From Alphaproteobacteria bacterium (GTDB lineage: Bacteria; Pseudomonadota; Alphaproteobacteria; JACAEB01): 64,000 nt of DNA. Made by a program: the position numbers and the translations under genes. Below the pieces are notes generated by a model. It made no database searches. It saw nothing but the letters and a program-made list of their open reading frames with translations, and was not told the DNA's origin. Location: positions 62,001 through 126,000 of the forward strand of contig JACKLE010000003.1 of assembly GCA_024236075.1 (NCBI GenBank). Direction: 5' to 3'. Positions 27,166 to 35,720 of the stretch are shown piece after piece (the stretch's first letter is position 1; each line of letters begins with the position of its first letter).

Positions 27166-27172
27166 TCACTCA
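27155..27172. promoter_or_regulatory. TetR-type operator over the tetR start
   Basis: TGAGTGAACATTCACTCA has perfect 8-bp arms around a 2-bp centre, the size and style of TetR-family operators. It covers the predicted transcription start and first codon of tetR, so binding would repress tetR itself. Confidence 0.75.
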
Positions 27173-27200
27173 CATTGGACCGGAAGAAGCCCCTCGTCAA
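27172..27200 (-). promoter_or_regulatory. Predicted tetR promoter
   Basis: Minus strand TTGACG (27200-27195), 17-bp spacer, CAATGT (27177-27172). The -35 is strong and the -10 weak; the start point would fall in the operator. Confidence 0.5.
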
Positions 27201-27203
27201 GTC

Positions 27204-27239
27204 GAAATCGGCCGCCCCGTTGGCGCGGCGGCCGATTTC
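27204..27239 (-). terminator. Terminator-like hairpin after the first four-cysteine gene
   Basis: GAAATCGGCCGCC (27204-27216) and GGCGGCCGATTTC (27227-27239) form a perfect 13-bp stem with a 10-nt loop, 32 bp beyond the stop of the gene at 27272. The base of the stem is A/T-rich but a clean T-run is missing. Confidence 0.5.
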
Positions 27240-27271
27240 CAATCCGGAAGGCTCGCGATCGCCCGGAGCCG

Positions 27272-27598
27272 CTATTGGCCGCCGCCGGCGGCCGCCTGGA
27301 GCTTGGCGATGCAGGTCTGGAAGATCGGCACCGTCTCCGGCTTGCCCTGAACGGCCGCCTGCCGCTCGGGGCCCTTCGGCGTCTTGATGATCGAAAGCAG
27401 CTTGTCGTTCATCTCGCTGTCGCCAGACTTGGCGCCCTCGGCCTCGTAGCAGCCGCAGAGCATGTTCTGGACGGGCGGGGTGGCGTTCGGGTCCTTGGCG
27501 AGCTCAGCCTTGCATTCACCCTGGAAATTCGCCCAGGCGGGGGCCGCAAGCACAAGCAGCCCCGCGGCGCCAAGCGCGCCGGCGATCAGATTCCTCAT
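27272..27598 (-). CDS. Small secreted four-cysteine protein, paralog 1
   Basis: This 108-residue protein has a signal peptide (about 1-23, ending AWA). The family is not recognised. The mature part has four cysteines in the pattern C-X18-C-X-C-X45-C and shares the segments MLCGCYE, IKTPKGPERQAA and VPIFQTC with two adjacent paralogs. Two disulfides and a periplasmic location are likely. Its own ribosome site (AGGAGAG) lies before ATG 27598. It is the last of three tandem copies, before the tetR operator. Confidence 0.75.
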   Translation of the reverse strand: MRNLIAGALGAAGLLVLAAPAWANFQGECKAELAKDPNATPPVQNMLCGCYEAEGAKSGDSEMNDKLLSIIKTPKGPERQAAVQGKPETVPIFQTCIAKLQAAAGGGQ

Positions 27599-27712
27599 CC
27601 GTTCTCTCCTCTTGTCACCGTGCTCCGTCCGACGAGCGGGCACGACCGGGTCAGCCTAGAGGAAAGCGGGCACGAGCGAAATTGAGACCGCGGCGTTATT
27701 TTTCGGGCGCGG

Positions 27713-28039
27713 CTACCAGCTCTTGCCGTCGAGGTTCAGCAGCTTTTCCGAGCAGGTGCGGAAGATCGGATAGGTCGTCGGATGCTCGCGCACCGCGACC
27801 CAGCGGCCGGGGCCCTTGGGCGTGTTGATGACCGCCAGCATCTCCTCCTCGAGACCGGGGGCCGCCGCCTCGTCGATCCCCTGGGCATAGCAGGTGCACA
27901 GGAAGTCGCGCACGGTCTTGGTCGCGCCCGGATCGTTGACGAGCCCGGCGTCGCATGCGGCGAGGAAATCCGCCGGCGCGGGAGCCGCCGCGAGAAGGGC
28001 GCACGCAAGGGCGCCAAACAGAATATTGCCTCGCCTCAT
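27713..28039 (-). CDS. Small secreted four-cysteine protein, paralog 2
   Basis: This 108-residue protein has a signal peptide (about 1-23, ending APA). It has the same pattern C-X18-C-X-C-X45-C, with FLCTCYAQGID, VINTPKGPGRW and YPIFRTC. The good AGGAG ribosome site is 6 bp before ATG 28039. It lies 37 bp after paralog 3 and 114 bp before paralog 1. The function is unknown. Confidence 0.75.
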   Translation of the reverse strand: MRRGNILFGALACALLAAAPAPADFLAACDAGLVNDPGATKTVRDFLCTCYAQGIDEAAAPGLEEEMLAVINTPKGPGRWVAVREHPTTYPIFRTCSEKLLNLDGKSW

Positions 28040-28076
28040 GTCGTTCTCCTGGGCGCGAGCGAGACGAGGGGGCGTC

Positions 28077-28394
28077 TCACTGAGTCCTGGATTTTAGCGC
28101 ATTCGTGCAGGCCCTGAAGATGGGCACCGTGCTGGGCCGGTCGCGCGCCGCCTCGTCCCTGGCCTTTCCCTTGGGTTTCTTCAGGACATAGAGGAGCTTG
28201 CCCTCCATGTTCTCGTCCCCCGATCTTTCGGCGCCCTGGCTGTAGCACTGGCAGAGGAAGATCTGGACACGCCCATTCACGCCTTCCTCGGCCAGCGCCG
28301 CCTTGCATTCGTCGATGAACTCCGCCGCCGCCGGCTCGGTTCCGATCGCGATCGCGGCCGCCCCCAGCACGAGGGCCATTGTCGCTCGACGCAT
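28077..28394 (-). CDS. Small secreted four-cysteine protein, paralog 3
   Basis: This 105-residue protein has a signal peptide (about 1-24, ending AAA). The cysteine pattern is C-X17-C-X-C-X45-C, with FLCQCYSQGAERSGD, LKKPKGKARDEAA and VPIFRAC. The ribosome site GGGGAGGA precedes ATG 28394. It is the first of the three tandem copies, 108 bp after the rnd stop on the same strand. Confidence 0.75.
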   Translation of the reverse strand: MRRATMALVLGAAAIAIGTEPAAAEFIDECKAALAEEGVNGRVQIFLCQCYSQGAERSGDENMEGKLLYVLKKPKGKARDEAARDRPSTVPIFRACTNALKSRTQ

Positions 28395-28502
28395 TCCGTC
28401 CTCCCCTCGAGCCCGTTGCGGGCCCTGTTCGTTTGTGCCGGGCTCACCGAGCCGCGGAAATTACAACAATGTCATGAATTCGAGCAGGGATCGGCGTGCG
28501 GG

Positions 28503-29657
28503 TCAACGAGGCCGCGGCGCCGTGAAGAGACGGCCCTCGTCGAGTCCGAGAAGCAGGCGGCCGTGCTTCAGCTCGATCGCCTCGGCGCCGAATATCTCGC
28601 GCCGCCAGCCCGCGAGCGCGGGGATCGCCGCCCCGTCGTCGAGCGCGAGCTTCTCCAGGTCGGCGCTCGAGGCGATGAGCTTCGCCGCGACGCCGTGCGC
28701 TTCCGCCTTGATGCGCAGAAGCACCTTGAGAAGCTCGACCACATGGGCCGGGGCCTCGGCGCGCGCGCGCGGCTCGCCCGCCTCGGGCAGCTCGTGCTTG
28801 GGCAGCGCTTTGGCGCGCGCCACGGCCTTGAGGATGGCCTCGCCCATGCGCCCCTCGGCGATGCCACGCGGCACGGCGCGCAATTGGGAGAGCTCGGCGA
28901 CGCTCTCGGGCGCGCTCGCGGCCACCTCGGTGATGGCCTCGTCCTTGAGGATGCGCGGGCGCGGCAGATCGCGCTTCTGCGCCTCCACCTCGCGCCAGGC
29001 GGCGACCTCCGCCGCGATGGCGAGGAAGCGACGGTTCTGCGAGCGCAGCTTCAGCCGCTTCCAGGCGGTCGCCGGATCGAGCCGGTAGGTCTCGGGCGAG
29101 GTCAGCACCGCCATTTCCTCGGCGAGCCAGTCGGCCCGTCCCGTCGCCTCCAGGCGCCGGGCGAGCTCGGCGTAGACCGTGCGCAGATGGGTGACGTCCC
29201 CGAGCGCGTAGGTGAGCTGCTTTTCGCTCAGGGGCCGGCGCGACCAGTCCGTGAAGCGCGAGCTCTTGTCGATATCGGCGCCGGCGAGCTGGCGCGCGAG
29301 CGTGTCGTAGGCGACCGAATCCCCGAAGCCGCACACCATGGCGGCGACCTGCGTATCGAAAACGGGCGCGGGGATCTCGCCGGTCAGGTGAAAGAAGATC
29401 TCTATATCCTGCCGCGCCGCGTGAAAGACCTTCACCACCCGCGTCTCGGCGAGGAGCGCGAGGAGCGGGGCGAGATCGATGCCGTCCGCCAGCGGGTCGA
29501 CGATCGCTTCGGTGCCTTCCCCCGCGAGCTGGACGAGGCAGAGCTTCGGCCAGTAGGTCGCATCCCTCATGAACTCGGTGTCGATCGTGACATAGGCCCC
29601 CCGCGAAAGGCGGGCCGTCAGCACGTCAAGCTCACTCGTCGAGGTCACGATCTGCAT
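28503..29657 (-). CDS. rnd: Ribonuclease D
   Basis: This is a 3'-5' exoribonuclease of the DEDD family that trims tRNA precursors; it has 384 residues. Metal-binding acidic motifs are TIDTEFMRD (Exo I), FHAARQDIEIFF (Exo II) and YALGDVTHLRTVY (Exo III, YxxxD). An HRDC-type domain follows (about 205-285). It faces away from aspS, its frequent neighbour in alphaproteobacteria, with a TonB-dependent receptor gene lying between. Confidence 0.94.
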   Translation of the reverse strand: MQIVTSTSELDVLTARLSRGAYVTIDTEFMRDATYWPKLCLVQLAGEGTEAIVDPLADGIDLAPLLALLAETRVVKVFHAARQDIEIFFHLTGEIPAPVFDTQVAAMVCGFGDSVAYDTLARQLAGADIDKSSRFTDWSRRPLSEKQLTYALGDVTHLRTVYAELARRLEATGRADWLAEEMAVLTSPETYRLDPATAWKRLKLRSQNRRFLAIAAEVAAWREVEAQKRDLPRPRILKDEAITEVAASAPESVAELSQLRAVPRGIAEGRMGEAILKAVARAKALPKHELPEAGEPRARAEAPAHVVELLKVLLRIKAEAHGVAAKLIASSADLEKLALDDGAAIPALAGWRREIFGAEAIELKHGRLLLGLDEGRLFTAPRPR

Positions 29658-29815
29658 ACGGGGCGGGCTTATAGCTGCTTCGCGCCTTGCTGTCGCGCGG
29701 CCGAGCGCGAAGCGGCCGGCAGGCCCGCGCGAAGGGCCCCGCCGGCCCGTTCGGCCCGCCGGCCGGATCGTCCCTCCCGCGCGCCCAGATCTGGATTCGA
29801 CATATTTATTGGAAG

Positions 29816-29843
29816 TTGACCTAGGTCACATACTGCATATAAT
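29816..29843 (+). promoter_or_regulatory. Near-consensus promoter with overlapping palindrome, TonB receptor gene
   Basis: TTGACC (29816-29821), 16-bp spacer and a perfect TATAAT (29838-29843). The 12-bp perfect palindrome TGACCTAGGTCA (29817-29828) overlaps the -35 and is a likely repressor site. The surrounding 150 bp is strikingly AT-rich for this genome. Confidence 0.7.
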
Positions 29844-29902
29844 TAGATCGAATCATCGATATAAGATGAAGACAGGCTGAAACTGAACACTGTGAATTCG
29901 AT

Positions 29903-29932
29903 ATCCAGATTTGAGCAAGCGCCAATCTGGAT
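29903..29932 (+). promoter_or_regulatory. Hairpin in the TonB receptor leader
   Basis: ATCCAGATT (29903-29911) and AATCTGGAT (29924-29932) are perfect 9-bp arms with a 12-nt loop, 22 bp before the start codon. A related palindrome, CCAGATCTGG, lies at 29785-29794 upstream of the promoter, so the CCAGAT unit recurs. Confidence 0.5.
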
Positions 29933-29953
29933 CAGCAAGTTAGAGGGGAAACG

Positions 29954-32164
29954 ATGGGGCGCATGGAAAGGCTATTGGCCGGGACCGCGATCGCGACCGG
30001 CCTTCTGGTTGTGGATGCCGGGCTGGCATTCGCGAGCGACGAGATCATCGTCACGGCGCGCCGCCGCGACGAGAACCTGCAGGACGTGCCGGTATCGGCG
30101 GCGGTCATTACGCCGGACTTCGCCGAGACCTTTCAGCTCGACGGGCCGCGCGACTATCTCGATCAGATTCCGGGCGCGCGGAACTCGGTCACGCTGGGCA
30201 CCGAGCTCGGCGACGACATCGTCATTCGCGGCGTCGGCGTGGCACGCAACGACGTCTCGGCCTCGGCGACGGGCATCTATCGCAACGGCGTCTTCATCGG
30301 CAACGGGTCGTTCTTCGGCAAGACCTTCACCCGCTTCGACACCTTCGACATGGAGCGCTTCGAGGTCTTCCGCGGGCCGCAGGGAGCCCTGTGGGGCCGG
30401 AACGCGGCGGGCGGCGCGATCAACATCGTCTCGGCGCGGCCCAAATTCGAGCACGAGGGCCGCGTCTCGTTCACCTACGAGGTCGAGCAGGAGCAGAAGC
30501 AGATCGAGGTCGTCGAGAACTTCCCGATCAACGACTGGCTCGCCATTCGCGTGGGCGCGCAATGGGACGACCGCGACGGCGGCCTCACCTATATCGACGA
30601 TCCGACATCGCCCCGCGACGGGCACAATCTCGACGAGGCGCTGTTCGCCGGCGCCCGTGTCGGACTGAGGGCACGCCCGATCGAGGATCTCGACATCGTC
30701 CTGACCTACGAATGGTCGGAGGCGAGGAACACCGGCTACGCGGCGACCTTCTACAAGGCCGTACGCGATCCGGGGAAGCTGATCCGCACGTGCGAGGGCT
30801 CGGTTCCGGGCTCGGGTCAGCACTGCATCCTCAACGAGGATTCCGAGTACAAGATCACGACCCACAACGCCTTCCTGAACACGAGCCTGGAAACGGGCAT
30901 CGGAACGGTCCATCTCGACGCTCTGTGGACGGAGCGGGACGGAAAGGCGGTCGACGACCTCGACGCCTATCTCTATCCAAACACGGGCTTCTGGATCACG
31001 CCCGACATCAGCAATCCGCGATACGGGCAGTTCCAGAAATACGGGGTCGAGCTCCGTCTGTCCTCGAACGACCGCTCGCCGACGCCCGAGTGGATGACCT
31101 GGCTCATCGGGGCCGACTACCAGGACTCGAAGGACACGTTCTTCCTTACCTTCGAGCTTCCGGACGTCATGACGATGGGCGCGACGATTCTCTATGCGGA
31201 CCGTCTCGCCGTCTCGAGGATCGCCTCCTCGTCGGTCTTCGCCTCGGTGGGCTTCGACATCACCGACCGGCTGAACGTGGCCGCCGAGTTCCGGGCGACC
31301 GAGAACCGGCTCGATACGCTCTCCGACGACGGCGACCGGACCTTCACCCCGGGCGTCGGCTTCACCATGGTCGTGCCCAACCCGCACGTCATCGACATCG
31401 CGGAATCGCGCTTCACGCCGGCGGGGACGGTGACCTATCAGGTGGCGCCGGGGCACAAGGTGTACGGACGGGTCGCGACGGGCTTCCGCCCGGCGGGCTT
31501 CGATCCGCGCTTCGTGATGGGCTCCTACTTCCCGCCCTATCTCGCGGAAGACATCCGCAGCCACGAGATCGGCTACAAGGGGCAGGCCTATGACGGCCGC
31601 ATCCAGTTCGATCTGGCGGTGTTCTACGTCGATCACCGCAACATTCAGATCACCGACCGCTTCCTCAACGATACCGGCACGGTGGTGAGCCGGATCGGCA
31701 ATGGCGGGGACGCCTGGTCGGCCGGTCTCGAGCTGGGCGTGCGGGGCAATTTCGACGTCGGGCCGGGCATGCTGAAGGTCAATGGCGGCTACGGCTACCA
31801 GAACGGCCGGATCTACGACGGCTCCTATTCCGGCAATCGAATCCCGGAAACGCGCGACTACCAGATCACGCTGTCCTCGACCTATTCGCAGCCGGTCTTC
31901 AATTCCGGCTGGACGGGGTCGGCGAACCTCGCCTTCACGGCGGAAGGGGGCGGCTGGCAACGGCCGGACAACGATCCGGAGCTCGCGAACTACGAGCGCT
32001 TCGACGGCAGCCTGTCGCTCAGCGACGACCGCCTGAAGTTCCAGCTCTTCGCCCGGAACATCTTCGACGAGCTCTACATCACCTACAACGCGTTCGCCGG
32101 GGTTCCCATCATCGGCTACAACCAGCCGCGAACCTGGGGTGCCTCGGTCGCCTACAAATGGTGA
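29954..32164 (+). CDS. TonB-dependent outer-membrane receptor
   Basis: This protein of 736 residues has a signal peptide (about 1-27, ending AFA), a TonB-box-like EIIVTARRR right after it, a plug domain (about 45-150, with IVIRGVG and RGPQGALWGRNAAGGAINI) and a 22-strand-type barrel. The C-terminus ends in Trp (VAYKW) instead of the usual Phe. The RGPQGxLWGRNxxGGAINI style is common in receptors for plant- or sugar-derived ligands and siderophores, but the substrate cannot be read from sequence. The ribosome site is AGAGGGGAAACG. It is monocistronic and probably tightly regulated. Confidence 0.94.
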   Translation: MGRMERLLAGTAIATGLLVVDAGLAFASDEIIVTARRRDENLQDVPVSAAVITPDFAETFQLDGPRDYLDQIPGARNSVTLGTELGDDIVIRGVGVARNDVSASATGIYRNGVFIGNGSFFGKTFTRFDTFDMERFEVFRGPQGALWGRNAAGGAINIVSARPKFEHEGRVSFTYEVEQEQKQIEVVENFPINDWLAIRVGAQWDDRDGGLTYIDDPTSPRDGHNLDEALFAGARVGLRARPIEDLDIVLTYEWSEARNTGYAATFYKAVRDPGKLIRTCEGSVPGSGQHCILNEDSEYKITTHNAFLNTSLETGIGTVHLDALWTERDGKAVDDLDAYLYPNTGFWITPDISNPRYGQFQKYGVELRLSSNDRSPTPEWMTWLIGADYQDSKDTFFLTFELPDVMTMGATILYADRLAVSRIASSSVFASVGFDITDRLNVAAEFRATENRLDTLSDDGDRTFTPGVGFTMVVPNPHVIDIAESRFTPAGTVTYQVAPGHKVYGRVATGFRPAGFDPRFVMGSYFPPYLAEDIRSHEIGYKGQAYDGRIQFDLAVFYVDHRNIQITDRFLNDTGTVVSRIGNGGDAWSAGLELGVRGNFDVGPGMLKVNGGYGYQNGRIYDGSYSGNRIPETRDYQITLSSTYSQPVFNSGWTGSANLAFTAEGGGWQRPDNDPELANYERFDGSLSLSDDRLKFQLFARNIFDELYITYNAFAGVPIIGYNQPRTWGASVAYKW

Positions 32165-32175
32165 CGGATAGCGGG

Positions 32176-32200
32176 CCGCCATCGCCTTAGGGCATGGCGG
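32176..32200 (+). terminator. Terminator-like hairpin after the TonB receptor
   Basis: CCGCCAT and ATGGCGG arms, with inner GCC/GGC pairing around TTAG, start 12 bp after the stop. There is no T-run. The remaining space to aspS (32201-32408) is GC-rich, with a TTGACA at 32311 that could be an aspS -35, but no matching -10. Confidence 0.4.
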
Positions 32201-32408
32201 GAGGGGGTCTTGGGGCCGGCCGGGCCATGCGCGCGGCCGGCCTCGCCATGTTCGCCGGCCGGCGCGGTTCGGCGGAGGATCGCATTGCCGCGCCCCGCCC
32301 GGCGGGCCCCTTGACAGCCGCGCGGAGCGCATGCCCCTTCTCCCGCGACCTTGGGGGCCCGCGTCGCCGCGCCGTCCCCGCACAGAAGCGTTCCCGAGGG
32401 AAGAGCCG

Positions 32409-34223
32409 ATGCATATCTATCGCAGCCATACGTGCGGCGAGCTCCGGGCGAGCCATGTCGGCGAGACGGTGCGCCTTTCGGGCTGGGTGCACCGGCGGCG
32501 CGACCATGGCGGGCTCATCTTCATCGACCTGCGCGACCATTACGGCCTTGCGCAATGCGTGATCGAGCCGGAAAGCCCGGCCTTCGCGGAGGTCGAGCGG
32601 CTGCGCGCGGAGAGCGTCGTGACCTTCACGGGCAAGGTCGTCGCGCGCGACGCCGACACCGTCAACGCCGAGCTGCCGACGGGGCAGGTCGAGCTCGTCA
32701 TCGAGGCGTGCGAGGTGCGCTCGGTCGCGGCCGAGCTGCCGCTGCCGGTGTTCGGCGATCAGGAATATCCCGAGGAGACGCGGCTCAAATACCGCTTCCT
32801 CGACCTCAGGCGCGAGCGCCTCCACGCCAACATCCTGTTGCGCGCCGCGATCGTCTCCTCGCTCCGCAAGCGGATGAACGCGTCGGGCTTCACCGAGTTC
32901 CAGACGCCGATCCTCACCGCCTCGAGCCCGGAAGGCGCGCGCGACTTCCTCGTGCCCTCGCGCCTCCATCCCGGAAAGTTCTACGCCTTGCCGCAGGCGC
33001 CCCAACAGTTCAAGCAGCTCGTTATGATGGCGGGCTTCGACCGCTATTTTCAGATCGCGCCCTGCTTTCGCGACGAGGACCCGCGCGCCGACCGCTCGCC
33101 CGGAGAATTCTACCAGCTCGACATCGAGATGAGCTTCGTCACGCAGGAGGACGTCTTCGCGGCCGTCGAGCCGGTGATGCGCGGCGTCTTCGAGGAATTC
33201 GCGAATTGGCGGGAGCTGCGCCGCACGGTCGCGCCGGGGCCTTTCCCGCGCATCACCTATGCCGACGCCCTGCGCAAATACGGCTCCGACAAGCCGGACT
33301 TGCGCAATCCCATCGAGATGGCGGCGGTGAGCGACAGCTTCCGCGATTCCGGGTTCAAGGTGTTCGCCAACATCCTCGCGCGCGACGCGAAGGCCGAGGT
33401 CTGGGCGATCCCGGCGCCGGGCGGGGGCAGCCGCGCCTTCTGCGACCGGATGAATTCCTGGGCGCAAGGGGAAGGCCAGCCGGGTCTCGGCTATATCTTC
33501 TGGCGCGAAGGCGAGGGCGCGGGGCCCGTGGCGAAGAATCTCGGCCCCGAGCGCACCGAGGCCTTGCGGGGCAAGCTCGGACTCAAGGAGGGCGACGCCG
33601 CCTTCTTCGTCGCGGGCCTTCCCAAGAGCTTCGCCGATTTCGCGGGACGGGCACGGACGAAGATCGGCACCGAGCTCGGCCTCGTCGAGAAGGACGTCTT
33701 CAAGTTCTGCTGGATCGTCGACTTCCCGATGTTCGAGTGGAACGAGACGGAGAAGAGGATCGACTTCAGCCACAACCCGTTCTCGATGCCGCAGGGCGGC
33801 CTCGACGCGCTGAACGGGAAGGACCCGCTCGACATCCTCGCCTATCAGTACGACATCGTCTGCAACGGGGTGGAGCTCTCCTCGGGCGCGATCCGGAACC
33901 ACGTGCCCGAGATCATGTATCGCGCCTTCGAGATCGCGGGCTATCCGCCCGCCATGGTCGACGAAAAATTCGGCGGCATGATCAGCGCCTTCAAGCTCGG
34001 CGCGCCGCCGCACGGAGGCATCGCGCCGGGCGTCGACCGCATCGTCATGCTGCTCGCGGGCGTCGACAATCTCCGCGAGGTGACGATGTTCCCGATGAAC
34101 CAGCGCGCCGAGGACCTGATGATGGGCGCGCCCTCGGAGGTTTCGGCCCACCAGCTCCGCGAGCTTCACATCCGCGTCGTTCAGCCCCCGAGCGAGACCA
34201 AGCCGCCTTCCGCCTCGACCTGA
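32409..34223 (+). CDS. aspS: Aspartyl-tRNA synthetase, probably non-discriminating
   Basis: This class IIb synthetase has 604 residues. The anticodon-binding OB fold is residues 1-110. Motif 2 is FRDEDPRADRSPGEFYQLD and motif 3 is GGIAPGVDRIVML. A GAD insertion lies about 290-410. The OB fold reads GWVHRRRDHGG; the His here (H33) corresponds to the His31 linked to relaxed tRNA-Asn recognition in Pseudomonas AspRS, so Asp-tRNA-Asn formation with GatCAB is likely. ATG 32409 has an upstream GAGGGAAG ribosome site. Confidence 0.95.
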   Translation: MHIYRSHTCGELRASHVGETVRLSGWVHRRRDHGGLIFIDLRDHYGLAQCVIEPESPAFAEVERLRAESVVTFTGKVVARDADTVNAELPTGQVELVIEACEVRSVAAELPLPVFGDQEYPEETRLKYRFLDLRRERLHANILLRAAIVSSLRKRMNASGFTEFQTPILTASSPEGARDFLVPSRLHPGKFYALPQAPQQFKQLVMMAGFDRYFQIAPCFRDEDPRADRSPGEFYQLDIEMSFVTQEDVFAAVEPVMRGVFEEFANWRELRRTVAPGPFPRITYADALRKYGSDKPDLRNPIEMAAVSDSFRDSGFKVFANILARDAKAEVWAIPAPGGGSRAFCDRMNSWAQGEGQPGLGYIFWREGEGAGPVAKNLGPERTEALRGKLGLKEGDAAFFVAGLPKSFADFAGRARTKIGTELGLVEKDVFKFCWIVDFPMFEWNETEKRIDFSHNPFSMPQGGLDALNGKDPLDILAYQYDIVCNGVELSSGAIRNHVPEIMYRAFEIAGYPPAMVDEKFGGMISAFKLGAPPHGGIAPGVDRIVMLLAGVDNLREVTMFPMNQRAEDLMMGAPSEVSAHQLRELHIRVVQPPSETKPPSAST

Positions 34224-34339
34224 AGCGGCGCGGCCGAAGGGGCGCGCGCGGGCGCGAAATGGCATTTCACATGAGGCGCGGGCCGCTCTAAAGTCGGCGC
34301 CCGTCCAGCCCCCGTCCGCCCGAGACACGCCCGCGCATC

Positions 34340-35704
34340 ATGCCCATCGAAATCCTCATGCCCGCCCTATCGCCCACCATGGAGGAGGGCAAGCTCGCCA
34401 AATGGCACGTCAAGGAGGGCGACGATGTCGGCCCGGGCGACGTCATCGCGGAGATCGAGACCGACAAGGCGACCATGGAGGTCGAGGCCGTCGACGAGGG
34501 CAGGGTCACGAAGCTTCTCGTGGCCGAGGGCACCGAAGGCGTGAAGGTCAACGCGCCGATCGCGCTCCTCAACGGCGAGAGCGAGGCCGCAAAGCCCGCG
34601 CCCGCCCCGAAGCCGCCTCCGGTTGCCGCGAAGACTCCCGAGCCGGCGCCCGCCAAGGCGCCGAAGGCGGCCCCGCCCGCCGCGCCGGCGCCCGCGCCCG
34701 AGAGCCTCGCGGGCGTCGAGACCGTGACCCTCACCATGCGCGAGGCGCTGCGCGACGCGATGGCCGAGGAGATGCGCCGCGACGAGACCGTCTTCGTGAT
34801 GGGCGAGGAGGTCGCGCAATATCAGGGCGCCTACAAGGTGACCCAGGGGCTTCTCGAGGAATTCGGGCCCAAGCGCGTCATCGATACGCCGATCACGGAG
34901 CATGGCTTTGCCGGCCTCGGCGTCGGAGCGGCTTTCGGCGGCCTGCGTCCCATCGTCGAGTTCATGACCTTCAATTTCGCCATGCAGGCGATCGACCAGA
35001 TCGTCAACTCGGCGGCGAAGACGCTCTACATGTCCGGTGGGCAGATGGGCTGCCCCATCGTCTTCCGCGGCCCCAACGGCGCGGCGGCGCGCGTCGCCGC
35101 CCAGCACAGCCAGGACTATTCGGCCTGGTACGCCCATGTGCCGGGCCTCAAGGTGGTCGCGCCCGCGACGGCGGCGGACGCCAAGGGGCTCCTCAAATCC
35201 GCCATCCGCGATCCCAACCCCGTCATCTTCCTCGAGAACGAGATCCTCTACGGGCGCTCCTTCGAGGTTCCGAAGGCGGAGGATTTCCTCGTGCCGATCG
35301 GCAAGGCCCGGATCGCGCGGGAGGGCCGCGACGCGACGGTGGTCACCCATTCCATCATGGTGCACAAGGCGCTGGAGGCGGCAGAGCTTCTCGCGGGCGA
35401 GGGCATCGAGATCGAGATCGTCGATCTGCGCACGCTGCGCCCGCTCGACACCGAGACCGTCGTCGCGAGCGTGAAGAAGACCAATCGCTGCGTGACGGCG
35501 GAGGAAGGCTGGCCCCATTGCGGCATCGGCGCGGAGATCGCCGCGCTGCTGATGGCGCAGGCCTTCGACTGGCTCGACGCGCCGGTCGCGCGGGTCGCCG
35601 CGAAGGACGTGCCGCTGCCCTATGCCGCGAACCTCGAGCGCCTCGCGCTGCCTCAGGCCGCCGACATCGTCGCGGCGGTGAAGGGCGTGACGTATCGGAG
35701 CTGA
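34340..35704 (+). CDS. pdhB: Pyruvate dehydrogenase E1 beta subunit with lipoyl domain
   Basis: This 454-residue protein has an N-terminal lipoyl domain (about 1-80, lipoylated K43 in IETDKATMEVEA), a Pro/Ala-rich linker (about 85-125) and a transketolase-type E1 beta domain. Family segments include TITEHGFAGLGVGAA in the form DTPITEHGFAGLGVGAAFGG. A lipoyl-E1 beta fusion is normal in alphaproteobacteria. What is odd is that neither pdhA nor pdhC is adjacent: aspS precedes it and a convergent DUF1428 gene follows after 16 bp. Confidence 0.93.
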   Translation: MPIEILMPALSPTMEEGKLAKWHVKEGDDVGPGDVIAEIETDKATMEVEAVDEGRVTKLLVAEGTEGVKVNAPIALLNGESEAAKPAPAPKPPPVAAKTPEPAPAKAPKAAPPAAPAPAPESLAGVETVTLTMREALRDAMAEEMRRDETVFVMGEEVAQYQGAYKVTQGLLEEFGPKRVIDTPITEHGFAGLGVGAAFGGLRPIVEFMTFNFAMQAIDQIVNSAAKTLYMSGGQMGCPIVFRGPNGAAARVAAQHSQDYSAWYAHVPGLKVVAPATAADAKGLLKSAIRDPNPVIFLENEILYGRSFEVPKAEDFLVPIGKARIAREGRDATVVTHSIMVHKALEAAELLAGEGIEIEIVDLRTLRPLDTETVVASVKKTNRCVTAEEGWPHCGIGAEIAALLMAQAFDWLDAPVARVAAKDVPLPYAANLERLALPQAADIVAAVKGVTYRS

Positions 35705-35720
35705 GCGGCCCGTCGCCGCG

